A stretch of 9,069 bases of DNA from JAGQTE01 sp964648005 (GTDB lineage: Bacteria; Actinomycetota; Acidimicrobiia; Acidimicrobiales; Acidimicrobilacustridaceae), in assembly GCA_964648005.1 (NCBI GenBank), contig CAZYKR010000184.1:1-9069 (forward strand), written 5' to 3'. This document shows positions 1-6,693 of this stretch, one piece after another. The notes beneath the pieces are model-generated. The model saw only the letters and a program-made list of their open reading frames with translations, did no database searches and was not told the DNA's origin. Each line of letters opens with the position of its first letter. The stretch's first letter is position 1. The translations under genes and the position numbers were made by a program.

Positions 1-57
1 CGCGGCCCTACCACCCCTGACGTACCGCCCCCTGGGTTCTGTTCGTGCAGCGGGGCG

Positions 58-96
58 GCAAACCCACCGGCGGCACTACCAGAAGCGAGGGTTTGC
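58..96. promoter_or_regulatory. Inverted repeat and possible promoter upstream of the GMC oxidoreductase
   Basis: GCAAACCC at 58-65 is repeated as its exact reverse complement GGGTTTGC at 89-96. The arm centres are 31 bp apart, close to three helical turns, as for a dimeric or tetrameric repressor site. Just downstream, TATCGT at 112-117 fits the actinobacterial TAnnnT -10 pattern and would start transcription at or very near the ATG at 127, giving a leaderless or nearly leaderless mRNA. That fits the absence of any Shine-Dalgarno sequence before this ATG. No convincing -35 is seen at normal spacing; the nearest TTG-containing hexamer lies inside the right arm with a short spacer. An operator role is inference. 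Confidence 0.35.
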
Positions 97-126
97 GCTG
101 TCGGGACGGCGTATCGTCGGCGCCCG

Positions 127-1872
127 ATGAATGACGAATCGCACCAGCAGCACGAAGGCGACGCCGACACGTATGACGTGGTCGTCATCGGGTCCGGGTT
201 CGGCGGCAGCGTGACGGCGCTGCGCCTCACCGAGAAGGGCTACCGCGTCGCTGTGCTCGAGGCGGGCAAGCGATTCGACGAGACGACGCTGCCCAAGACG
301 TCGTGGCGGGTGCGCTCGTTCCTGTACGCGCCGGCGCTGCGCTGCTTCGGCATCCAACGCATCTCGCTGCTCAAGGACGTGCTCGTCATGTCCGGGGCGG
401 GCGTCGGCGGCGGGTCGCTCGTGTACGCCAACACGCTCTACGAACCGCTCGACCCCTTCTACGAGGACCGCCAGTGGGCGCACATCACCGACTGGCGGGC
501 GGAGTTGGCGCCGTTCTACGACCAGGCCAAGCGGATGCTCGGTGTCACCACCAACCCGACGGTCACCGCGGCGGACGAGGTGTTGCGCGAGGTGGCCGAG
601 GAGATGGGCGTCGGTGACACGTTCCACCCGACGCCGGTCGGCGTGTACTTCGGCGAGCCGGGTCGTCCGGTGGCCGACCCCTTCTTCGGTGGCGTCGGAC
701 CGGAGCGCCGCGGCTGCATCGAGTGCGGCGAGTGCATGACGGGCTGCCGCCACGGCGCCAAGAACACGCTGCTGACGAACTACCTGCACCTGGCCGAGCA
801 GGCCGGGGCGACGGTCGTCGACCTCGTCACGGTGACCGACATCGCGCCGGCCCCGGGCGGCGACGGGCGGTACCGCGTGACGACCCAGCGCACCGGTGGA
901 CCACGGGGCGCCACGCGCACGTTCGTCGCCGCCGACGTCGTCGTCGCCGCCGGCACGCTCGGCACGCAGAAGCTGCTGCACGCCATGCGCGATGCCGGCC
1001 GGCTGCCGGCGTTGTCGCCGCGCCTCGGCGAACTGACCCGCACCAACTCCGAGGCGATCTTGGGCGCCCGGGCGTTCCGGCGCGACGTCGACTTCACCAA
1101 GGGCGTGGCCATCACGTCGTCGTTCCATCCCGACGAGCACACCCACGTCGAGCCGGTGCGCTACGGCCGCGGCTCGAACTTCATGGGCGGGCTCACCACG
1201 GCGCTGGTCGACGGCGACGGACCGTTGCCTCGGCCGGTGGCGTGGCTGCGCGAGGCGCGCCGTGCGGGCATCGACGGCGTGCGGAACCTGAGCCTGCGCC
1301 GCTGGTCCGAGCAGACGATCATCGCCCTGGTCATGCAGACCCGCGACAACTCGATCACGTGCACCACCAAGCCCGGGCTGTTCGGGCGCCGCCGCCTCAC
1401 GACCACGCAGGGCATCGGCGAGCCGAACCCGCGATGGCTGCCCGTCGGCCACGAGGTCGTGCGGCGCATCGCCACCAAGATCGGCGGGATGGCGCAGGGG
1501 TGCTGGAACGACGTGTTCAACATCCCGATGACCGCACACTTCCTCGGCGGTGCACCGATCGGCGACGCGCCCGAGACCGGTGTCATCGACCCGTACCACC
1601 GGGTGTACGGCCACCCTGGCCTGCACGTCGTCGACGGTGCCGCCATCTCAGCCAACCTGGGCGTGAACCCGTCGCTGACCATCACCGCCCAGGCCGAGCG
1701 GGCGATGGCGCTGTGGCCGAACAAGGGCGCCGACGATCCCCGCCCGCCGCTTGGTGCCGGGTACGAGCGGGTGGACCCGGTGGCGCCGGTGGCACCCGTC
1801 GTGCCCGCCGGTGCACCCGGCGCCTTGCGGGTCGGCGCCGACCAACCGGTGGCGCTGACGGCGCGGCCGTAG
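127..1872 (+). CDS. FAD-dependent GMC oxidoreductase, cholesterol oxidase (ChoD)-like
   Basis: A 581-residue flavoprotein, close to the length I recall for mycobacterial ChoD. The FAD-binding dinucleotide motif is at residues 22-27 (GSGFGG, inside VVVIGSGFGGS), followed by a second FAD contact region, SGAGVGGGSLVYANTL, at about 90-105. The C-terminal catalytic signature is present: HFLGG with His471, and VVDGAAISANLGVNPSLT with Asn514, matching the His/Asn pair used by cholesterol oxidases. Family knowledge points to oxidation of a 3-beta-hydroxysterol or similar alcohol using O2; the real substrate is unknown. Residues 197-207 hold CX2CX2CX3C, a ferredoxin-like cysteine pattern. There is no signal peptide, so it is probably cytoplasmic. 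The last 40 residues are a Pro/Ala/Val-rich tail. ATG 127 is the only in-frame start codon in the window and leaves a sensible 20-residue lead into the Rossmann fold. The ABC ATPase follows 40 nt downstream. Confidence 0.88.
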   Translation: MNDESHQQHEGDADTYDVVVIGSGFGGSVTALRLTEKGYRVAVLEAGKRFDETTLPKTSWRVRSFLYAPALRCFGIQRISLLKDVLVMSGAGVGGGSLVYANTLYEPLDPFYEDRQWAHITDWRAELAPFYDQAKRMLGVTTNPTVTAADEVLREVAEEMGVGDTFHPTPVGVYFGEPGRPVADPFFGGVGPERRGCIECGECMTGCRHGAKNTLLTNYLHLAEQAGATVVDLVTVTDIAPAPGGDGRYRVTTQRTGGPRGATRTFVAADVVVAAGTLGTQKLLHAMRDAGRLPALSPRLGELTRTNSEAILGARAFRRDVDFTKGVAITSSFHPDEHTHVEPVRYGRGSNFMGGLTTALVDGDGPLPRPVAWLREARRAGIDGVRNLSLRRWSEQTIIALVMQTRDNSITCTTKPGLFGRRRLTTTQGIGEPNPRWLPVGHEVVRRIATKIGGMAQGCWNDVFNIPMTAHFLGGAPIGDAPETGVIDPYHRVYGHPGLHVVDGAAISANLGVNPSLTITAQAERAMALWPNKGADDPRPPLGAGYERVDPVAPVAPVVPAGAPGALRVGADQPVALTARP

Positions 1873-1896
1873 GTCCCTTCCCTCGGGGAGCCACGA

Positions 1897-1912
1897 CCGG
1901 CAGACTGGCCGG
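1897..1912 (+). other. Small hairpin directly before the ABC ATPase start
   Basis: CCGGC at 1897-1901 pairs with GCCGG at 1908-1912 around a 6-nt loop, ending on the base before ATG 1913. No Shine-Dalgarno sequence lies at normal distance; the only GGGGAG is 22 nt upstream, at 1885-1890. The hairpin could hold the start region or bring the distant purine tract closer, but in DNA this GC-rich short hairpins are common. A functional role is speculative. Confidence 0.25.
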
Positions 1913-2866
1913 ATGGGGACAGCGATCGAGGTGCGCGGCCTGGTCAAGACGTTCGGCGCGACCCGCGCCCTCGACGGGCTCGACCTCGTCGTCGACGAAG
2001 GCGAGGTGCACGGCTTCCTCGGGCCGAACGGCGCCGGCAAGACCACGACGCTTCGGGCGTTGCTCGGTCTGGTGCGCGCCGACAGCGGGACGGCGCGCCT
2101 GCTCGGCGGTGACCCGTGGCGCGACGCCGTGGCCCTGCACCGCCGCCTCGCCTACGTGCCGGGCGATGTGGCGCTGTGGCCGAACCTGTCGGGCGGTGAG
2201 GTCATCGACCTGCTCGGGCGCATGCGTGGTGGCCTCGACCCTGCCCGGCGTGCCGACCTGCTGGAGCGCTTCGACCTCGACCCGACCAAGAAGGGGCGGA
2301 GCTACTCCAAGGGCAACCGTCAGAAGGTGGCGCTGGTGGCGGCGCTGGCCTCGGACGTGGAGTTGTTGCTGCTCGACGAACCGACGTCTGGCCTCGACCC
2401 GTTGATGGAGGCGTCGTTCCGGGCGTGCATCGCCGAGGAGGCGGCTCGGGGGCGCACGGTCCTGCTGTCGAGCCACATCCTCGCCGAGGTCGAGGCGGCC
2501 TGCGAGAAGGTGACGATCATCCGGGAGGGTCGCACGGTGGAGACCGGCGATCTGACCGCGCTGCGCTACCTCACCCACCTGCGCGTCGAAGCCGAGCTGG
2601 CCGCGCCGCTGCCGCCCGGTGCACTGGAGGGGATCGACGGTGTGCACGACCTGGTCGTCGATGGCGCCGCCGTCTCGTGCCAGGTCGACGCGTCGTCGCT
2701 CGACGAGGTGTTGCGGCGGTTCAGCGCGGTGGGCGTGCGGAACCTCCTCAGCCGGCAGCCGACCCTCGAGGAGCTGTTCTTGCGCTTCTACGACGGCACC
2801 GTCTCGGACACCGCGCCGGGTGCCGGTTCGCCAGACGGTGACGGAACGGACAGGCCGCCGACGTGA
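1913..2866 (+). CDS. ABC transporter ATP-binding protein (multidrug/antibiotic exporter type)
   Basis: A 317-residue cytoplasmic nucleotide-binding subunit that should power the permease encoded next. Walker A is GPNGAGKTT at residues 37-45. The signature region is YSKGNRQKV at 131-139, a known variant of LSGGQ in drug-export ATPases. Walker B plus D-loop is LLLLDEPTSGLD at 151-162 with catalytic Glu156, and the H-loop is His188 in LLSSHILAE. The Q-loop region reads YVPGDVALWP (81-90), so the usual glutamine is replaced. About 110 residues follow the ATPase core, as in the DrrA/CcmA-like exporter group with a C-terminal regulatory domain. The ATG at 1913 gives the normal N-terminus (IEVRGLVKTFG). 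The stop overlaps the permease start by 4 nt (GTGA), so the two are very probably translationally coupled. The exported substrate cannot be read from the sequence. Confidence 0.93.
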   Translation: MGTAIEVRGLVKTFGATRALDGLDLVVDEGEVHGFLGPNGAGKTTTLRALLGLVRADSGTARLLGGDPWRDAVALHRRLAYVPGDVALWPNLSGGEVIDLLGRMRGGLDPARRADLLERFDLDPTKKGRSYSKGNRQKVALVAALASDVELLLLDEPTSGLDPLMEASFRACIAEEAARGRTVLLSSHILAEVEAACEKVTIIREGRTVETGDLTALRYLTHLRVEAELAAPLPPGALEGIDGVHDLVVDGAAVSCQVDASSLDEVLRRFSAVGVRNLLSRQPTLEELFLRFYDGTVSDTAPGAGSPDGDGTDRPPT

Positions 2867-4458
2867 GCGGTGCGACCGGGACCTGGGCCATGGCCAGGCT
2901 CGTGCTGCGGCGGAGCCGGGTGCTGATCGGCGGGTGGATCGTGGTGCTCGCCGGGATGGCGGCGCTGTCGGCCGGCGCAACCGCCGGGCTGTACCCCGAC
3001 GAGTCGTCGCTGGTGGCGGCGGCCGCTGCGGTCAACGACATCGGCGCCCTCGTGGCGCTCTACGGGCGGGTGTACGACCCGACCAGCCTCGGCGCCGTCT
3101 CGATGATCAAGCTCGGCGGCTTCGGTGCCGTGTTCGTGGCGATGCTGTCGGTCGTGCTCGTCGTGCGCCACACCCGCGCCGAGGAGGAGTCGGGTCGTGC
3201 CGAGCTGCTCGGTGCCACCGCCATCGGCCGGCTGGCACCGTTGCTCGGGGTCGGCGTGGCGGTGCTGCTGACCAACCTGGTCCTTGCGGCCGCGACGGCG
3301 CTGGGGCTGATCGCCGCCGGGCTCCCGGCCGACGGCAGTGTGGCGTTCGGTGTGGCGTGGGGTGGTGTCGGTCTGGCGTTCGCCGCCATCGCCGCGCTGT
3401 GCGCGCAGCTGACGAGCAGCGGCCGCGCTGCCACCTCGGCGAGCGCGGTCGTGCTGGCGATCGTGTACCTGCTGCGCGCCGTCGGCGACGCGGCCGAGCC
3501 GTCGGGCCCGTGGTGGTTGAGCTGGCTGTCGCCGATCGGGTGGGGCCAGCAGTTCCGCCCGTTCGCCGGCAACCGGTGGTGGGTCCTCGGCATCACGTTG
3601 GTGTTCACCGCGGTCGTCGGCGCTGTCGCCCTCGTCGTCGCCGACCGGCGCGACCTCGGGACCGGCGTGTTCGCCGTACGTCCCGGCCCGGCGGTCGCGT
3701 CGCCCCGCCTGCGATCGCCGATGGCGTTGGCGTGGCGGCTGCAACGTCCGTCGTTCGTCGGATGGACGGTGCTCTTCCTCGCGTTCGGGGCGCTGCTCGG
3801 CTCGCTGGCCACCAACCTCAGCGGGTTCCTCAGCAACGAGGCGACCCGCGACTTCTTCACGACGCTCGCCGGGCAGAAGAGCATCGAGGACCAGTTCCTC
3901 GCCATCGAGCTCTCCTTCGCCGGCATCGTCGCCTCGGCCTACGGCATCTCGACGGTCGTGCACCTGCGCACGGAGGAGACCGAGCTCCGGGCCGAGCCGG
4001 TGCTCGCCACGGCGGTCAGTCGCCTGCGGTGGAGCGCCGGCCACCTGGTGATCGCTTTCGGTGGCACGGCGATGTTGGTGGTGGTGTTCGGTCTGGGCGC
4101 CGGCGCGACGTACGCCGCGTCGATGGGTGACGCCGGCCGGTTCGGCTCGGTGGTGGGGGCGGCGCTGGTGCACGTCCCGGCGGCCTGGGTCGTCGTCGCC
4201 ATCACGGTGCTGGCGTTCGGCGCCGCGCCGCGGGCGATCGCCGCCGGCTGGGTGGCGCTGACCGCCTTCGTGCTGTTGGCTGAGCTGGGCCCGCTGCTCG
4301 AGCTCAACCACTGGATCATGGATCTGTCGCCGTTCACCCACGTGCCGAAGCTGCCGGGTGCGACGTTCTCGGCGCTGCCGCTCGCGGTGCTCGCCGCCGT
4401 GGCGCTGGGCCTGACCCTCGCGGGACTCGCTCGCCTGCAGCGGCGCGACATCCTGTAG
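2863..4458 (+). CDS. ABC-2 type exporter permease, two six-helix halves
   Basis: A 531-residue polytopic membrane protein, the channel partner of the preceding ATPase. I count about twelve hydrophobic segments: near residues 20-39, 84-101, 125-153, 161-184, 191-209 and 243-264, then 303-323, 345-366, 391-415, 428-450, 452-473 and 504-525. The halves are related. After the second helix of each comes a charged loop with the same pattern, RHTRAEEESGRAELLGAT at 102-119 and HLRTEETELRAEPVLATA at 367-384, which points to an ancient internal duplication. This architecture matches permeases annotated as polyketide-antibiotic exporters (tetronasin-resistance-like), where one chain supplies both membrane halves. 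The GTG start at 2863 overlaps the upstream TGA (GTGA), so translation is coupled. Substrate unknown; drug, lipid or secondary-metabolite export are all possible. Confidence 0.92.
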   Translation: MSGATGTWAMARLVLRRSRVLIGGWIVVLAGMAALSAGATAGLYPDESSLVAAAAAVNDIGALVALYGRVYDPTSLGAVSMIKLGGFGAVFVAMLSVVLVVRHTRAEEESGRAELLGATAIGRLAPLLGVGVAVLLTNLVLAAATALGLIAAGLPADGSVAFGVAWGGVGLAFAAIAALCAQLTSSGRAATSASAVVLAIVYLLRAVGDAAEPSGPWWLSWLSPIGWGQQFRPFAGNRWWVLGITLVFTAVVGAVALVVADRRDLGTGVFAVRPGPAVASPRLRSPMALAWRLQRPSFVGWTVLFLAFGALLGSLATNLSGFLSNEATRDFFTTLAGQKSIEDQFLAIELSFAGIVASAYGISTVVHLRTEETELRAEPVLATAVSRLRWSAGHLVIAFGGTAMLVVVFGLGAGATYAASMGDAGRFGSVVGAALVHVPAAWVVVAITVLAFGAAPRAIAAGWVALTAFVLLAELGPLLELNHWIMDLSPFTHVPKLPGATFSALPLAVLAAVALGLTLAGLARLQRRDIL

Positions 4459-4463
4459 TCGGG

Positions 4464-4517
4464 GACGCCGNNNNNNNNNNCCGCCGCCGGCGTCGTCTGG
4501 ACCGGCTGGCGCCGGCG
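4464..4517. terminator. Candidate bidirectional terminator hairpins at the convergent junction
   Basis: The + strand permease ends at 4458 and the - strand membrane protein ends at 4518. Between them, GACGCCG (4464-4470) is the reverse complement of CGGCGTC (4488-4494), across the N gap. The self-complementary CGCCGGCG at 4485-4492 and 4510-4517 can pair as an 8-bp stem around a 17-nt loop. Strong GC stems between convergent genes suit a shared terminator. No U-tract follows either stem, which is usual for high-GC actinobacteria but weakens the call. The missing bases prevent a full fold. Confidence 0.4.
4471..4480. other. Assembly gap (ten Ns)
   Basis: Ten consecutive Ns. An exact round number usually marks a scaffold join of unknown or estimated size, so the real distance between the flanking genes may differ. 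It falls in the intergenic junction and breaks no gene called here. Confidence 0.98.
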
Positions 4518-4943
4518 TCAGTCCGCGTCGTTCTCGGCGGCGTCGCGGGCGAGGGCGGAGAGGCCGAGTGCCACGAACATCGAGGCGCCGGCGATGAACG
4601 TGAGCGTGATCGCCTTCGGCGCGCCTCGCTTGAGCGCCACAAGGGACACGGCGATGTCGGCAGCGTCGATGACGACGCCCGCCTGCAGGGCCGTGCGGCG
4701 CACCGTCTTGTCGGGGTGCTGCACGGCGAGGCCGAGTGCCAGCTCCCGGGCGCCGAACAGGCGGGTCACGAGCGCGGCGCGCGGATCGCGCTGCATCGAG
4801 CCGAGACCGAACGTGCGCCACGTGGTGCCGGGCGCCGCCCACGACAGCGCGCCGACCATCGACCGCAGGCCGGACAGCACGAGCGCCGTGTCGGTGGTGC
4901 GCTCCATCCGAGAGCGGCTGGCGGGCACGGGTTCGGTCGACAC
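4518..4943 (-). CDS. Small integral membrane protein, four predicted helices, function unknown
   Basis: A 141-residue protein with four hydrophobic segments: about residues 18-38, 59-76, 87-106 and 112-131. A basic N-terminus with several arginines precedes the first helix, and the C-terminus is acidic (RDAAENDAD). Invariant-looking features are an Arg-Leu-Phe-Gly-Ala-Arg-Glu stretch at the second helix and an Asp-Ala-Ala-Asp pair in the third. This resembles small actinobacterial membrane proteins of the DUF4267-like kind, but I cannot confirm a family. The start is GTG at 4943-4941, chosen because a good Shine-Dalgarno (AGGAG, complement of 4951-4955) sits 7 nt upstream of it. It is transcribed divergently from the carboxyltransferase and converges with the ABC permease. 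No function is claimed. A real gene rather than a shadow: good ribosome site, clear helices, and no other ORF competes here once the carboxyltransferase start is placed at 5083. Confidence 0.78.
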   Translation of the reverse strand: MSTEPVPASRSRMERTTDTALVLSGLRSMVGALSWAAPGTTWRTFGLGSMQRDPRAALVTRLFGARELALGLAVQHPDKTVRRTALQAGVVIDAADIAVSLVALKRGAPKAITLTFIAGASMFVALGLSALARDAAENDAD

Positions 4944-5082
4944 GGCGGTTCTCCTGTTCGGGGTCGTGCGTGAGCGTTCCGCACGCTACCGCGCCGCTCG
5001 ACCCGAGCCGACCGGCGCTCGGTACGCTCTGCCCTCCGGCTGCATGACCGCCGTGCGGCGCCGCTCCGAGGGACGACGACCA
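4944..5082. promoter_or_regulatory. Divergent promoter region with a small palindrome
   Basis: This 139-bp interval separates two divergent genes. On the - strand, TAGCGT (complement of 4983-4988) fits a TAnnnT -10 and would give a leader of roughly 30 nt carrying the AGGAG ribosome site. On the + strand, TACGCT at 5023-5028 could serve the carboxyltransferase with a leader of roughly 50 nt. CGTGCG (4965-4970) and CGCACG (4980-4985) form a perfect 6-bp inverted repeat with a 9-nt spacer overlapping the - strand -10, a possible operator. -35 elements are not convincing for either promoter. Confidence 0.35.
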
Positions 5083-6651
5083 GTGACCGACCGCCGCCAC
5101 GACGACGATCTCGAGGAGCTGCGCCGTCGTCGCGCGCTGACCGAGGACGCGGCACGGCCGGATCTGGTCGCCGCTCGCCACGCCGCTGGGCGCCGCACGG
5201 CTCGGGAGAACATCGCCGACCTGATCGATCCCGGCAGCCTGGTCGAGTACGGCAGGCTGGCCACGGCGGCGCAGGAGCGGCGGCTCGACACCGAGGAGCT
5301 GCTCGCCCGCACGCCGGCCGACGGCCTGATCGGTGGGCTGGCACGCATCAACGGTGACGTCGTCGGTTCGGCGCGGGCGAGTTGCGGCGTGCTCTCGTAC
5401 GACTACCTGGTCATGGCCGGGACGCAGGGGATGCGGGGGCATCACAAGTCCGACCGGCTGCTCGCCGTGATCGAGCGGCTGCGGCTGCCGACGGTCTTCT
5501 ACGCCGAAGGCGGCGGCGGCCGGCCCAACGACACCGACTACCCGGTCGTCTCAGCGCTCGACGTCGGCTCGTTCGCCTTGTGGGCGCGGCTGTCGGGTCG
5601 CTGCCCGCGCGTGGCCGTCGTCGCCGGGTACTGCTTCGCCGGCAACGCCGTGCTCGCTGCCAGCGCGGATCTGCTCGTGGCCACCGCAGACGCCAGCCTC
5701 GGGGTGGCCGGTCCGGCGATGGTGGCCGGTGCTGGGCTCGGGGACCACGCCGCGGACGACATCGGCCCGGCGCCGGTGCTGGCACGCAACGGTGTGGTCG
5801 ATGTGCTGGTTGCCGACGAGGAGGAGGCCACCGACGTTGCCCGACGCTTGATCGGCTACTTCCAGGGGCGCACCGAGCCCGGACCCGCCGCCGACCAAGC
5901 CCTGCTGCGCGACGCGCTCCCCGAACGTGAGCGTGAGGCCTACGACGTGACGCCCATCATCGAGCTGCTCTGCGACGTCGACAGCGTCACCTTCCTGCGG
6001 GAGGCGTTCGCGCCGGAGCTGGTGACCGCCCTCGGACGCATCGAAGGCCGACCCGTCGGGGTCATCGCCAACCAGACGACGGCGATGGCCGGATCGGTCA
6101 CCGCTGCCGGGTCCGACAAGGCAGCGCGGTTCATCCAGCTGTGCGACGCGTTCGGCCTGCCGGTCATCGCTCTGGTCGACACGCCGGGCATCCTCGCCGG
6201 CCCGGACGCCGAGCGCACCGCCATCCTGCGCCACGCGTCTCGGTTGCTCGTCGCGGGCTCGGCCATCGGGGTGCCGCTCATCGGGGTGGTGCTGCGCCGG
6301 GGCTACGGGCTCGGGGCGCAGGCCATGCTCGGCGGCAGCACGCGCGAGCCGTTGTTGACGTTGGCGTGGCCGTCGGCGCACATGGGGCCGATGGGGATCG
6401 AAGGCGCCGTGCGCCTGGCGATGCGACGCGAACTGGAGGCGCTCGACGAACCGGAGCGGACGCAGCGCTATGAGGAGGCGGTGGCGGCGTACCGGGAGCG
6501 CGTGTCGGTGCGCAACGTGGCGCGGGCCTTCGAGATCGACGACGTGATCGACCCGGCGGAGACGCGTGCGGTCATCGCCGCCACGCTCGACGCGGCGGCC
6601 GGCCCGGACGACACCTTCCCCGCATCAGGTCGTCCGGTCGACACCTGGTGA
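5083..6651 (+). CDS. Acyl-CoA carboxylase carboxyltransferase (beta) subunit
   Basis: A 522-residue protein of the AccD/PccB-type carboxyltransferase family, which moves the carboxyl group from biotin to an acyl-CoA in the cytoplasm. Both crotonase-like halves are present. The N-terminal half has the acyl-CoA-side region AEGGGGRPNDTDYP near residues 142-155 and the oxyanion-type loop GYCFAGNAVLAA from residue 182. The C-terminal half has ALVDTPGILAGPDAERT and the glycine loop RRGYGLGAQAMLGG (Gly407, Gly409, Gly411), ending with PMGIEGAVRLAMRRELEALDEP. Length fits a complete subunit. GTG 5083 is chosen because GAGGGA (5068-5073) lies 9 nt upstream. ATG 5044 is in frame but has no ribosome site, and anything further upstream runs antisense through the neighbouring membrane protein gene. 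No biotin carboxylase or biotin carrier gene is nearby, so partner subunits must be encoded elsewhere. Acetyl-, propionyl- or another acyl-CoA could be the substrate. Confidence 0.92.
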   Translation: MTDRRHDDDLEELRRRRALTEDAARPDLVAARHAAGRRTARENIADLIDPGSLVEYGRLATAAQERRLDTEELLARTPADGLIGGLARINGDVVGSARASCGVLSYDYLVMAGTQGMRGHHKSDRLLAVIERLRLPTVFYAEGGGGRPNDTDYPVVSALDVGSFALWARLSGRCPRVAVVAGYCFAGNAVLAASADLLVATADASLGVAGPAMVAGAGLGDHAADDIGPAPVLARNGVVDVLVADEEEATDVARRLIGYFQGRTEPGPAADQALLRDALPEREREAYDVTPIIELLCDVDSVTFLREAFAPELVTALGRIEGRPVGVIANQTTAMAGSVTAAGSDKAARFIQLCDAFGLPVIALVDTPGILAGPDAERTAILRHASRLLVAGSAIGVPLIGVVLRRGYGLGAQAMLGGSTREPLLTLAWPSAHMGPMGIEGAVRLAMRRELEALDEPERTQRYEEAVAAYRERVSVRNVARAFEIDDVIDPAETRAVIAATLDAAAGPDDTFPASGRPVDTW

Positions 6652-6693
6652 GGTGACCGGGTCGGCTGGCGCAGCTGGTGCGTTGGTCGCTGG
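6652..6693. other. Short convergent spacer without a clear terminator
   Basis: Only 42 bp separate the ends of the carboxyltransferase (+) and DUF302 (-) genes. A 5-bp stem, CACCT/AGGTG with a 4-nt loop (6642-6655), overlaps the carboxyltransferase stop codon. A weaker CGCA/TGCG stem follows near 6669-6681. Neither has a U-tract. Transcripts from the two genes probably overlap to some extent. Confidence 0.3.

Noticed and set aside
76..1626. Long - strand open frame (516 residues)
   Set aside because: Antisense to the oxidoreductase, Arg/Ala/His-rich low-complexity translation with no recognisable motif; a typical high-GC shadow.
723..2405. Long + strand open frame (560 residues)
   Set aside because: Arg/Pro/Ala-rich translation spanning parts of two well-supported genes in another frame.
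4594..5082. 163-residue N-terminal extension of the carboxyltransferase
   Set aside because: It overlaps the membrane protein gene antisense, lacks family similarity, and a good ribosome site marks GTG 5083 as the start.
2788..5445. Very long - strand open frame (885 residues)
   Set aside because: Runs through the N gap and antisense to the permease and part of the carboxyltransferase; composition is not protein-like.
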